15,904 nucleotides of DNA, from the NCBI GenBank assembly GCA_035506155.1, contig DATJPX010000190.1:1-15904 (forward strand), given 5' to 3'. Under the pieces are notes generated by a model. The model was not told the origin of the DNA, searched no databases, and saw only the letters and a list, made by a program, of their open reading frames with translations. The stretch is from UBA877 sp035506155. Its GTDB lineage: Bacteria; Chloroflexota; Anaerolineae; Anaerolineales; Villigracilaceae. Positions within the stretch are counted from its first letter, which is position 1; each line of letters begins with the position of its first letter. Of the stretch, positions 7,361 to 14,999 are shown in pieces. The position numbers and the translations under genes are program-made.

Positions 7361-7384
7361 AAGGATCTCGCAGTTCTCCAAATG

Positions 7385-7423
7385 TTAGGCTGTTCCACTC
7401 TGTCCCCAATCTGGCTGACTCAT
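7385..7423 (-). CDS. 12-codon upstream ORF (possible leader peptide)
   Basis: A short frame encoding MSQPDWGQSGTA starts at ATG 7423, with GGGGAG 4 bases upstream, and ends with TAA 24 bases before the ATG of the 668-residue membrane protein gene. The ribosome site is better than that of the downstream gene. A second short frame (7420-7458) ends in an ATGA overlap with this start but has no visible ribosome site. It could couple or tune translation of the membrane protein; by chance alone such a frame is also quite possible. Confidence 0.25.
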   Translation of the reverse strand: MSQPDWGQSGTA

Positions 7424-7471
7424 ATCACTCCCCGGGATGGAATCTTGTTCATCCTCATTGTTTCAGCCAGA
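7410..7471. repeat. 9-base inverted repeat in the leader of the large membrane protein gene
   Basis: TCTGGCTGA (7410-7418) and TCAGCCAGA (7463-7471) are exact reverse complements separated by 44 bases. The loop holds the ribosome site and start codon of the 12-codon upstream frame. No T-run follows, so it does not look like a terminator. Confidence 0.35.
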
Positions 7472-7577
7472 AGGTCGAACAGAACGCGTTTCTCCAAAAG
7501 AGAGATTTTTTGTGGTCGATATATGGCAAAAACTGTTCGGATTTCTTTCTAAAGAATGTCATTGGTCATCAACAGGA
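7424..7577. other. Intergenic region between the SUMF1 lipoprotein gene and the membrane protein leader
   Basis: No gene is seen. A 14-base dyad, TTCTTT CT AAAGAA (about 7543-7556), lies shortly after the lipoprotein stop, and A/T runs are common. I could not find a convincing minus-strand promoter with a proper -35/-10 pair, so the membrane protein gene may depend on read-through from the lipoprotein promoter or on an unusual sigma factor. Confidence 0.3.
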
Positions 7578-8537
7578 TTAAGGAGTTGCACTTTGTGCAC
7601 AACGGAATCCAAGGGTATCGTAAGAATTCAAGGGGTTTTCAAAGTTGCGATTGGTCACCCGCAGCCCATTCGGGTCGCTGTACCAGGAACCGCCTCGCTC
7701 GACCCGATAATCGCTTTTGTCCGAACCCGGCGGGTCATTTGAAGGCGAGACTTTATAATAGCCCGGATCATAGCGATCGTTGACCCATTCCATGACATTG
7801 CCAGCCATGTCCAAAGCGCCATATGGGCTGGCCCCCTGAGGGTAGCTTCCGACCGGAGCGGTATCGCCGGTGCAGGTCCGCCCAGACAGGGTCAGGTTGG
7901 CGATCAGGCAGGTGGGCGAATCGTTGCCCCAGGGATAGGTGCGGCCGTCGGTCCCCCGGGCAGCTTTTTCCCATTCAGCCTCGGTCGGCAATCGCCTGCC
8001 GGCCCAGGCGCAATAGCTGCGCGCATCCAAAAAATTCACGAAAACGACCGGATAATTCGCGAATTTCAAATTTCCGTAATACCACGAATGTCCATACGAT
8101 CCGCTCAGGCTCGGCTTCTGGCATACCTTGGCAAGCTCGCATAATTTATACATTGCATTCGTGACCTCGGTCCTGTCGATCCAGAATGCCGAGAGATGAA
8201 CCGTATGCTGAGGACTTTCGTCATCGATGCTGTCATTGCCCATCGAAAAATCCCCCTCCGGTACGTATACCAGGGTCATACCGTCGACAGGCGAGACCTT
8301 CATAGAGCCGATACCCAGTGGCGGTAGGGGAGTTTCGGTTGGCGTCCCGGTGGGCGCAGGACTCGAAGTAACGCTGGCCGTGCCGGTCATTTCGAAAGTA
8401 GATGTGGACTGCAGTGTGGGGGTCGCACGAACCTGCGCCGAACTGCAGGAGCTTACCAACAAGGCGGTACAACCCAGTATCGTTCCGATAAAGTGCAATC
8501 GCACGGGATTATTCAAACTTGTTATTCTGGAAAACAT
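7578..8537 (-). CDS. SUMF1/FGE-fold lipoprotein lacking the catalytic cysteines
   Basis: The 319-residue protein has a hydrophobic signal segment (about 15-30) ending in the lipobox VSSC with Cys31, so it is probably a surface-exposed lipoprotein. A Thr/Ser/Pro-rich linker follows (39-73), then a formylglycine-generating-enzyme-type domain (about 85-315): YVPEGDFSMGND, FWIDRTEVTNAMY (118-130), RRLPTEAEWEKAARG (181-195), YPWGND (201-206), DMAGNVMEWVNDRYD (243-257), RGGSW (281-285), and LGFRCA (309-314). In true FGE two cysteines after GGS hold the active site; here those places are Ser287 and Leu292, so oxidation of sulfatase cysteine is unlikely. The fold also serves as a C-type-lectin-like binding scaffold, so a ligand- or glycan-binding role is plausible. 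ATG 8537 has GGAG 5 bases upstream, and a promoter candidate precedes it. Confidence 0.9.
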   Translation of the reverse strand: MFSRITSLNNPVRLHFIGTILGCTALLVSSCSSAQVRATPTLQSTSTFEMTGTASVTSSPAPTGTPTETPLPPLGIGSMKVSPVDGMTLVYVPEGDFSMGNDSIDDESPQHTVHLSAFWIDRTEVTNAMYKLCELAKVCQKPSLSGSYGHSWYYGNLKFANYPVVFVNFLDARSYCAWAGRRLPTEAEWEKAARGTDGRTYPWGNDSPTCLIANLTLSGRTCTGDTAPVGSYPQGASPYGALDMAGNVMEWVNDRYDPGYYKVSPSNDPPGSDKSDYRVERGGSWYSDPNGLRVTNRNFENPLNSYDTLGFRCAQSATP

Positions 8538-8585
8538 GCTCTCTCCTAATTATTCTCGGGAGATGCCAAAAGGGGAGTCAACCTG

Positions 8586-8614
8586 ATACTATGCGATTTC
8601 GACAAGCCGGTCAA
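8586..8614 (-). promoter_or_regulatory. Candidate promoter of the SUMF1 lipoprotein gene
   Basis: On the minus strand TTGACC (8609-8614; 5 of 6) and TAGTAT (8586-8591; 4 of 6) are 17 bases apart. The site lies in the 99-base gap after the stop of the upstream GT-C-like gene and would give a leader of about 42 bases. It suggests the lipoprotein can be made independently of the upstream operon. Confidence 0.5.
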
Positions 8615-8636
8615 GGTTGGGAGGCGATTGCAGATT

Positions 8637-10208
8637 TCAATCGGCAGGCTGTTTTTTTCCACGATAGCGAACCCAGAGCCAGTCACCGAGCAAGATGAGC
8701 GCACTGACCACGACAAACGCACCTGCCATCCCGCCCAATGGCAGGACGGCGGGGCTGGCGTCGTAGCGGCTGATCGTCCAGGCAGAAAAACAGGCGACGA
8801 AGACCGCTTCCACCGCCAACAGGCGACCCAGCCCGCGGGAATGGGTGATACGCTGCAGATTCAACACCTGGGCAGCCAGGACGGCCTGGAAGACCAGCAG
8901 GATCGCCCGGTAGCGTGGATTGTCCCACTGGTCGCCGCCTCCGCGGGCGGACGAGATGATCATCCATACCGCCATTGCAATCCACAGCCAAAACCACGCC
9001 AGGCGCTCGCGCTTGTCGGTCATTTTCCACAAGGCAAACGGACAGTAGATCAGGAACGGCAGCATGGCAAACCAGCCCAATCCCCTCAGGATCCCCACAG
9101 TTTGCATCGGCCAGACCGCCTTCACATCCCCGATCGCGGCGGGCAGGACCGGTTGAAGAATCCCGTAGCCAATAATGAAAGGCAGGTGGAAAACCTTGGG
9201 GACATGGCTGAAGATCGTCTGCACCCAACCCGAATTTTGCTCCAAAACGTAGCTGTCGTATTGGGTGGTGTACCGGATCCAATTCACGAGGGTGCTGATG
9301 GGGCCACCCTTCCCGGGAGCGGAGCCGCGCAGCGCCCAGGCGAACAGCCCGGCTGCCAGGACGAGAATTGCCAGCGTGCCCGCCCAGGCCCACCACGGAA
9401 TGCGGCGCTCCTTTCGGCTTAGCCAGATCCAGCCGGCAAGGACCGCTACGGCAGCAACAGCGATCCCAGGATGGAAGAGCAACAATCCAACCAGGCTGCC
9501 GGTCATCCAGGCAATGGAGGTGCGGCGGTTTTCCGCCCAGGTTGCCAAACCCCAAAACATCATTGCCACGAAGGCCATCAGGAAGGGCTCGCGCATTTGC
9601 GAGCTGCCCAGCAAAACCGCCTCCGGATATAGCGCCATGATCCAGCCTGTCACGACAGACAGGCTTCCACCCCATACCTTTTGCGCCGCTTTGTAAGCGA
9701 ACGCAACGGCAATCGTCCCGGCCAGGGCGGACAGCACGACCATCAGCCAGGGACGGTGTGCATCCGGGCTCAGGAAGCGGTCAAGCAGACTGCCGGCAAA
9801 CAGCAGCCCTCCGTATTGGTCGACGCTGAAGGACTTGTCGAACGCCTTCAGGAGCGAATCCCCCGAGGATGCCAGGGTCCAAGCCTGGGTATCGCGATGA
9901 TAGGCGTCCGAAAAGATATATCCGGCGTTCTGGACGTCGGTATCATTGCCATAAGCAGGCAGGATATAAGAGAATGCGATTCCCAGCCCAAGGCGCAGGA
10001 CGAGCGCCAGAAGCAGCATCAGCCCCAGAGTCCGTGACGTCCCGGCAGAGCGCCACAAGGCCGACAAGGCAAGCATGCCCAAAACCAGCAGGAGGGAGTA
10101 AGCCAACCAACCGATCCACCATGTCCCCCCGCCCAGTAGTGAAAGGAGCAGGCCCGTACCAAGGCCGGCGGGCAGGATCCAAATCAAATCACGCAAGAGA
10201 GTTTTCAT
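8637..10208 (-). CDS. Membrane glycosyltransferase-like protein (GT-C / GT39 type)
   Basis: The 523-residue protein has about a dozen hydrophobic segments. After the first two or three helices comes a long extracytoplasmic loop with acidic residues, YGNDTDVQNAGYIFSDAYHRD (86-106), which is where GT-C enzymes carry the catalytic aspartates. WIMALYPEAVLLGSSQMREP (near 189-208) is another family-like stretch found in PMT/ArnT-type proteins. Such enzymes take a sugar from a polyprenyl phosphate on the outer face of the inner membrane; substrate and acceptor cannot be read from sequence, and a polymerase (Wzy) role is a less likely alternative. ATG 10208 overlaps the end of the upstream gene by 20 bases. 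This is the last gene of the tightly packed right-hand operon. Confidence 0.8.
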   Translation of the reverse strand: MKTLLRDLIWILPAGLGTGLLLSLLGGGTWWIGWLAYSLLLVLGMLALSALWRSAGTSRTLGLMLLLALVLRLGLGIAFSYILPAYGNDTDVQNAGYIFSDAYHRDTQAWTLASSGDSLLKAFDKSFSVDQYGGLLFAGSLLDRFLSPDAHRPWLMVVLSALAGTIAVAFAYKAAQKVWGGSLSVVTGWIMALYPEAVLLGSSQMREPFLMAFVAMMFWGLATWAENRRTSIAWMTGSLVGLLLFHPGIAVAAVAVLAGWIWLSRKERRIPWWAWAGTLAILVLAAGLFAWALRGSAPGKGGPISTLVNWIRYTTQYDSYVLEQNSGWVQTIFSHVPKVFHLPFIIGYGILQPVLPAAIGDVKAVWPMQTVGILRGLGWFAMLPFLIYCPFALWKMTDKRERLAWFWLWIAMAVWMIISSARGGGDQWDNPRYRAILLVFQAVLAAQVLNLQRITHSRGLGRLLAVEAVFVACFSAWTISRYDASPAVLPLGGMAGAFVVVSALILLGDWLWVRYRGKKQPAD

Positions 10209-11535
10209 GTTCCGTCCGTGAGAGCAGGGAGACGCCCCAGTAAATGACGACCAGCAGGATCAGCGTCTGAAGGGGAATCGAATAACGGGGATTGTCTCCG
10301 TATTCGACCAATGTTTGAAGCAGCGAAGCGGCCCAGATGCTGCCGAGGGACAACCAAAGGAAGGGTTTCATGCGCAACCGAAGCCGGAATCTTTTCGAGA
10401 CCAGGGCCAGCGTTCCGGCAATAAAAACCAGGTTACAGAGGAACAGACAGCCGCGCAATATCAGGATGATACCACGTTGGAGGAACCCAAGCACAGGCCG
10501 ACCAGGCAGGGCAGGCGTCCAGTGGACCGGCACCCGCCAGAAGTTCAGCCAGCCGAGGGCGACGTTCTTCAAGTACAGGCCGGGGTGCTGCAGGATCAGC
10601 CGGAAGGCAATCCGGGAAAGCAGGCGGGACAGGTCGTCGAAACCCAAATGCGAGACCTGTTCCAGCTCGGGGATGGCGTCCCAGATGGCATTCCCGGTGC
10701 TGCCGGTTTTGGCGAGCTGGGCAGCCTGGTAGCGCAGGAAGGCGTCGCGCACGGCCGCGTACTCGTCAGGGGCATCTTGGAAGAAAGGACCGACATGGTT
10801 CATCAAGTGGTAGCCGCCCATGACATCCAGACCCCACGTGCCGGAACGGGCGTGGATGTAATTCACCCACGTCCCGACCAGGGCCAGCGAGACGGCCAGG
10901 ACTGGCAGCGCCGCAGCCCACCGAATCCTCCAGCGGGCGCGCCAGGGCAGAAGCAAGGCCAGCGCCGCAAGGAACGGCAGGAAGATGAACAACGGACGGA
11001 CCATGATGGTCAGCCCGGCAGCCAGGCCGATCCCCATCCCGGCCAGAATCGCCTTCCAGGACGCCGGTTCGGATGCGGAATAAAGCAACCAGGCGGTCCC
11101 AGCCAGGCAGAGCGCGAAAAGGAAAATCGTCAGGGTTTCGGTCAGCAGGTCGGCTTCGACCAGGAGAGTTTGCGGGTTGAGCGTGTAAGCTGCCGCCGCC
11201 AGCGCGGCGAACCAGCCCCGGCCGGTCAGGCGCCAGCCGAGGTAAAAAAAGAGCAGGGTAATTAAAAAGCCAAGGATGAGCTGGGCCGCGTAGACGCGTT
11301 CATCCGGGCCCAGCCAGGCCAGGAAGATCGGGTACCCGGGCAGGCGCGTCCCATCATAGGCCGGCCAGCCTTGCATCACCTGTCCGGCAAGACGGCGATA
11401 TGCCAGGGTATCGTTGTATGAAACCGGGTGATAAGAGAAGTAAAGGCAGAGGCGTTCCAGCGCGGCGACAACCGCGACGACTACCAGCCAGGTCCGGCTC
11501 TTGATATGCACCAGGAAATGCCCGATCCTAGACAT
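10189..11535 (-). CDS. Membrane glycosyltransferase, PMT_2/GT39-like (GT-C fold)
   Basis: From the ATG at 11535 this is 448 residues. The first membrane helix (about 14-34) is followed by SYNDTLAYRRLAGQVMQGWP (39-58) with Asp42 as the likely catalytic acid, then GTRLPGYPIFLAWLG (62-76), a hallmark of the dolichyl-phosphate-mannose-protein mannosyltransferase-like group. VEADLLTETLTIFLFALCL (127-145) is the second conserved acidic site next to a helix. It should transfer a sugar from a lipid carrier outside the membrane. A longer frame opens at 11667, but its extra 44 residues lack hydrophobic or family features and lie wholly within the GT4 gene; ATG 11535 has AGGA 5 bases upstream and gives an 8-base overlap with that gene's stop. 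ATG 11541 is a close alternative. Confidence 0.85.
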   Translation of the reverse strand: MSRIGHFLVHIKSRTWLVVVAVVAALERLCLYFSYHPVSYNDTLAYRRLAGQVMQGWPAYDGTRLPGYPIFLAWLGPDERVYAAQLILGFLITLLFFYLGWRLTGRGWFAALAAAAYTLNPQTLLVEADLLTETLTIFLFALCLAGTAWLLYSASEPASWKAILAGMGIGLAAGLTIMVRPLFIFLPFLAALALLLPWRARWRIRWAAALPVLAVSLALVGTWVNYIHARSGTWGLDVMGGYHLMNHVGPFFQDAPDEYAAVRDAFLRYQAAQLAKTGSTGNAIWDAIPELEQVSHLGFDDLSRLLSRIAFRLILQHPGLYLKNVALGWLNFWRVPVHWTPALPGRPVLGFLQRGIILILRGCLFLCNLVFIAGTLALVSKRFRLRLRMKPFLWLSLGSIWAASLLQTLVEYGDNPRYSIPLQTLILLVVIYWGVSLLSRTEHENSLA

Positions 11536-12649
11536 CTGCATCCTGCAGGCTGCGCTTGGCGCGCTCCGTCCACGAATAACGCCCCGCGGCAGCTTGTCCG
11601 TTCCGGCCAAGTTCATGGCGGCGTTTCTCGTCCGCCAACAGGCCGCGCAAGGCGGGTTCCCAGGCATCCGGATCGTCCAGCGGGCAGAAGACCGCCATCG
11701 AGTCGTCCAGTACCTCGTGCAGGACAGGCAGGTCGCTGGTCAGGATGGCGCGCCCGGCCGCCATGTATTCGAACATCTTCATCGGGCTGCAGATCTCGGC
11801 CGTGTTCCCGCCGCCGGAGGTGGCCACGCTGCGCTGGTAAGGCATCAGCAGCACGTCGGCAGCAGACTGATACAGGGGAATCCGCTCGTTCGGCACAAAA
11901 CCAGTGAACAGGACGTTGCTTAGGGAGAGACCAGCCGCACGGGTTTTCCACGCCTCCACATCGTCTGGACGGCCGCCCACCCAGATGAAACTGACCTGGT
12001 GGAATTTTCCAGCCAATGCCAGGAACAGATCGGCGCCGCGGCCGGCGTAGAGGTGTCCGGTGCATAATACCGTCTCGACCTTGGGCAGTCCCAACTCCCG
12101 CCGGGCGGCAGCCGGGTCGGATAAGGATGTGTAACGCTCCAGGTCGACGCCGTCCGGGGCGACAATCACCTGTCCGGACGGCAAGGCGCCGAATTTGCGC
12201 GCCAGGACGCCGCGCAGGGCTTCGGTGATGGGCAGCAGGCGCTTCCGTCCAGGCAGGGACACGAACAGCCGGAACCAGAGCGGACCGAACGAACCGGACG
12301 GAAGGTCGTGCATCTCCAGCATGCAGGACATACCGCTCAATAACCCGAGGGCGGCCGATTGGATCGGCCAGGCATACAGCAGATCCGCCTCCAGTCGGCG
12401 GGCATGCCGGACGGCCGCCCAGGGAAACAGGCGGCGGCTGCGCGTTGGGAGCCATTCGATGGTGAAGAGGGTTTGCAGGCCGTAGTGTTTTTGCAGGGCC
12501 TCCGGCTTAAGGCTTCTCGGCTGCGCGCCCGGCACGAGCAGGACGACCTCATGCCCCATCCGGGCAAAAGCCTGGCAGACCTTCATCACCTGGATGCTGT
12601 TGGCCGTGTCAGAGGGGACCTGGGAGGCGGAGATGCAAACGATTCGCAT
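11528..12649 (-). CDS. GT4-family (GT-B fold) glycosyltransferase
   Basis: The 373-residue cytoplasmic or membrane-associated retaining glycosyltransferase has a two-domain GT-B layout. The N-terminal domain begins with VCISASQVPSDTANSIQVMK (4-23), a start common in this group. The linker and donor domain carry VAPDGVDLERY (163-173), VETVLCTGHLYAGRGADLFL (191-210), FIWVGG (221-226), NVLFTGFVP (245-253) and the nucleotide-sugar-binding SPMKMFEYMAAGRAILTSDL (288-307), with Glu294 as the conserved donor glutamate; the first Glu of the usual EX7E pair is not in its canonical place. It should add one sugar to the growing lipid-linked repeat unit from an NDP- or GDP-sugar, possibly one made in this window. 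ATG 12649 is 2 bases after the flippase stop. Confidence 0.93.
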   Translation of the reverse strand: MRIVCISASQVPSDTANSIQVMKVCQAFARMGHEVVLLVPGAQPRSLKPEALQKHYGLQTLFTIEWLPTRSRRLFPWAAVRHARRLEADLLYAWPIQSAALGLLSGMSCMLEMHDLPSGSFGPLWFRLFVSLPGRKRLLPITEALRGVLARKFGALPSGQVIVAPDGVDLERYTSLSDPAAARRELGLPKVETVLCTGHLYAGRGADLFLALAGKFHQVSFIWVGGRPDDVEAWKTRAAGLSLSNVLFTGFVPNERIPLYQSAADVLLMPYQRSVATSGGGNTAEICSPMKMFEYMAAGRAILTSDLPVLHEVLDDSMAVFCPLDDPDAWEPALRGLLADEKRRHELGRNGQAAAGRYSWTERAKRSLQDADV

Positions 12650-12651
12650 GG

Positions 12652-14022
12652 CTAAGCAGCCTCAATTGCCTGGCGACGGCGGACTTCCCAGAGACCGCGC
12701 AGGGTGATGAAACCGATCGAAACGATGAAGTAGCCGGAAAGGATCGCAGCCAATGCCAGATACCCGTACTGCGGGACCAGCGCGAAAATCAAAGCCAACT
12801 CGATGATCCCGGTCAGGACGGCGATCAAAACCGGGTACCCGGGCTTGCCGAGCGAAAGGAATAGTGAACGGTTCCATTGGAAAACGCTGGCAAACCCGTA
12901 TCCCGCGATCAGGATCAACAACAGCGGGTAGACCGGGCTGGCCTGGGGCTTGTACAGGGTCGGGATGATCCACCAGCCGGTCAGTGCCCAGCCGCCCCAG
13001 ATCGCCAGGACGACCCCGCCGGTGATAAAGGTGATCCGCCTGAGCAATCGGAGGGTCGTCTGCCACTCGGCCTTGGCAATTGTGCGGGAGATTTCCGTAA
13101 AGGTCGGCGCGATGAAAGGGTTGAGGATCAACGTCATCGGGATGATCAGGGTCATGGCGATCTTGAAATATCCTGCGGCCGTGATGGAAAGCAAACTCGC
13201 CAGGTAAAGCGGGATGTTATCCCGGACGAACAGGTTCACCGTACCATTCAGGTTGGTGTTCAGGGCAAACATCACGAGCGAGCGTTTTCCGGGCAGGAGC
13301 TTCAGGGAAACTCTCCACCAGCCCGTTCCCAAGACCCGATTCAATTCCCGGGTCGCCAGGATGATCTGGGATACACACCAATACGTCTTCCCAAGCACAT
13401 AAGCGAGCAGGATGGCCACCAACAGGTCGGGAGCCGGGAGCAAACGACTCCAGCGGAAGAGCACATACGTCCCACCGATCACGGAAAGGGTGATGATGCT
13501 TTGGATCAGGTTGACGCGGGCCAGCTTGTCATAACGGTGGGTGGCCTGCAGGACCCCGGTCGAAGTTTCATAAACCAGGTTGCTCAAAATGATCAGGCCG
13601 TAAAAAATGAAGACGGGAGCCTTCGTGATGTCCCTGGCGAAGACCCTGGCCGCCCAGGGGGCAAGCAGCACAAGGACCAGGAAAGCGACGATCGAGGTGG
13701 CCGCTTCGGTCAGCCCGGCCGCCTTGACCAGGGCGGCAGCTTCCTGTTTCTTGTCGTCGGCCAGGGCCGGGGTCAGGTGCTTGACCACCACTTCGCTCAT
13801 TCGGAAGGAAAGGAATTGGTTGATATTATTCGCCAGGGTTTGCACCACTCCGATCAAACCCCAGTCAGCCACACCGAGCATGCGGACGGCAATCACCGTC
13901 TGGGCGAAGCTCAGCCCGAAGGAAATCACATTGCTGCTGAAAAGGTAGCTGCTGTTCTTGACCACCCGGCGCAGCAGGTGGTCTTCCTTCCAGATCGAGC
14001 TAAGTCTATCGATCACGCTCAC
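12652..14022 (-). CDS. Wzx-type polysaccharide repeat-unit flippase (MATE/MOP superfamily)
   Basis: From GTG 14022 this is 456 residues with about 12-14 predicted membrane helices. SYLFSSNVISFGLSFAQTVI and the short charged loop after VRMLGVADWG match the N-terminal pair of helices of the polysaccharide-biosynthesis MOP family, and FIAPTFTEISRTIAKAEWQT is the typical mid-protein loop joining the two six-helix bundles. The family flips undecaprenyl-diphosphate-linked repeat units to the periplasmic face. A TTG at 14046 would give eight more residues, but GTG 14022 makes a 4-base GTGA overlap with the stop of the epimerase gene, the commonest coupled junction, so it is preferred. Another GTG lies at 14016. 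Confidence 0.9.
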   Translation of the reverse strand: MSVIDRLSSIWKEDHLLRRVVKNSSYLFSSNVISFGLSFAQTVIAVRMLGVADWGLIGVVQTLANNINQFLSFRMSEVVVKHLTPALADDKKQEAAALVKAAGLTEAATSIVAFLVLVLLAPWAARVFARDITKAPVFIFYGLIILSNLVYETSTGVLQATHRYDKLARVNLIQSIITLSVIGGTYVLFRWSRLLPAPDLLVAILLAYVLGKTYWCVSQIILATRELNRVLGTGWWRVSLKLLPGKRSLVMFALNTNLNGTVNLFVRDNIPLYLASLLSITAAGYFKIAMTLIIPMTLILNPFIAPTFTEISRTIAKAEWQTTLRLLRRITFITGGVVLAIWGGWALTGWWIIPTLYKPQASPVYPLLLILIAGYGFASVFQWNRSLFLSLGKPGYPVLIAVLTGIIELALIFALVPQYGYLALAAILSGYFIVSIGFITLRGLWEVRRRQAIEAA

Positions 14023-14999
14023 GGCTTCACCGTCTCCCGAGCCCAATCACGTTCGGCGTTGTACCAGTCCACCAGGCGCCCGATCCCTTCCTCAAGTCCG
14101 ACCTGCGGCTGCCAACCGAGAATCCGCTTTGCCTTTTCCACGTCCGCCAGGCTGGCGCGGATATCGGCCGGGTTGGCCGGGAGCTGGTTGACCCGGGCCT
14201 TCTTCCCGATCAACTTTTCCAGGATGCGGATGAGCTCAATGAGGTTGAGCGGCTGGTGGCCGCCAAGGTTGATGATCTCGTAGCCGAGCGGCTTCAGCGC
14301 AGCCAATGTACCGCTGACGATGTCATCCAGGTAGGTGAAACCGCGGGATTGTTCGCCATCCCCGAACAGTTCGACCGGCTGACCTTCCGTGATCCATTTT
14401 GCGAAGCGGAAGATGACCATGTCGGGGCGCGGGGCCGGGCCGTAGACATTGAAGTAACGCACCACGGTCACATCCAACCCATAGAGCGCGTGATAGGAAT
14501 GCGCCAGGACTTCGGAGGCCTTCTTGCTGGCTGCATAGGGCTGGAGCGGGTGGTTCGAATCTGCTTCCTCCGAAGTGGGGCGCGGGGCTTTGTCCCCGTA
14601 GACCCCGGCCGTAGAGGCAGTCAGGAATTTCGGGATGCCGCGCTGCCGGCACAGTTCGAGCAGATTGAGCGTCCCAAGCACGTTCGATTCGTAGAACACC
14701 CATGGATTTTCGACGCTCGCCCGGACCCCGGCCCGGGCGGCCAGGTTGATGACCGCCTCGAATTTCTGGCCGGCCAGGGTCGAATTGGCATCCAGGATCG
14801 TTCGATCGGAAATATCCGCCCGGAGGAAGGTAAATCCCCGGATGGCCTGAAGCTTGCGCAGGCGGAAGTCCTTCATGCGCACATCGTAGGCGTCGTTCAG
14901 GTTGTCCACACCTGTGACGGTATGGCCCTGTTCGAGTAATACCTCTGCCAGGCGCGAGCCGATGAACCCGGCCGCCCCGGTGACCAGATAATTTGCCAT
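14019..14999 (-). CDS. UDP-glucuronate / UDP-N-acetylglucosaminuronate 4-epimerase-like SDR
   Basis: This 326-residue extended SDR has GAAGFIG (8-14), the uronate-epimerase-like NLAARAGVRASVENPWVFYE (85-104), ASTAGVYGD (128-136), Tyr155/Lys159 in YAASK, FNVYGPAPRPDMVIFRFAKW (183-202) and SRGFTYLDDIVSG (218-230). AGVR-SVENP and RPDM-F-F are hallmarks of UDP-glucuronate 4-epimerases (CapI/GAE type) and of the TviC/WbpP group. Placed directly after a 6-dehydrogenase (stop and start joined in TGATG), it probably inverts C4 of the UDP-uronic acid just made, giving UDP-GalA or UDP-GalNAcA. Which substrate it prefers cannot be told from sequence. It overlaps the flippase start by 4 bases. Confidence 0.88.
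   Translation of the reverse strand: MANYLVTGAAGFIGSRLAEVLLEQGHTVTGVDNLNDAYDVRMKDFRLRKLQAIRGFTFLRADISDRTILDANSTLAGQKFEAVINLAARAGVRASVENPWVFYESNVLGTLNLLELCRQRGIPKFLTASTAGVYGDKAPRPTSEEADSNHPLQPYAASKKASEVLAHSYHALYGLDVTVVRYFNVYGPAPRPDMVIFRFAKWITEGQPVELFGDGEQSRGFTYLDDIVSGTLAALKPLGYEIINLGGHQPLNLIELIRILEKLIGKKARVNQLPANPADIRASLADVEKAKRILGWQPQVGLEEGIGRLVDWYNAERDWARETVKP

Noticed and set aside
8628..9422. 264-codon open frame on the plus strand
   Set aside because: It is antisense to the 523-residue membrane protein gene, with the same hydrophilic shadow composition.
10315..11265. 316-codon open frame on the plus strand
   Set aside because: It is the complement of the PMT_2-like membrane protein gene, with a Gln/Arg/Pro/Gly-rich composition and no family features.
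11536..11667. 44-residue N-terminal extension of the PMT_2-like protein
   Set aside because: It lies entirely within the 3' end of the GT4 gene, is Cys/Arg/Pro-rich with no signal-like character, and a start with AGGA 5 bases upstream is available at 11535.
12877..14283. 468-codon open frame on the plus strand
   Set aside because: It is antisense to the flippase and the end of the epimerase gene; the product is unusually rich in Gln, Arg, Asp and Gly, as expected of a complement of hydrophobic codons.
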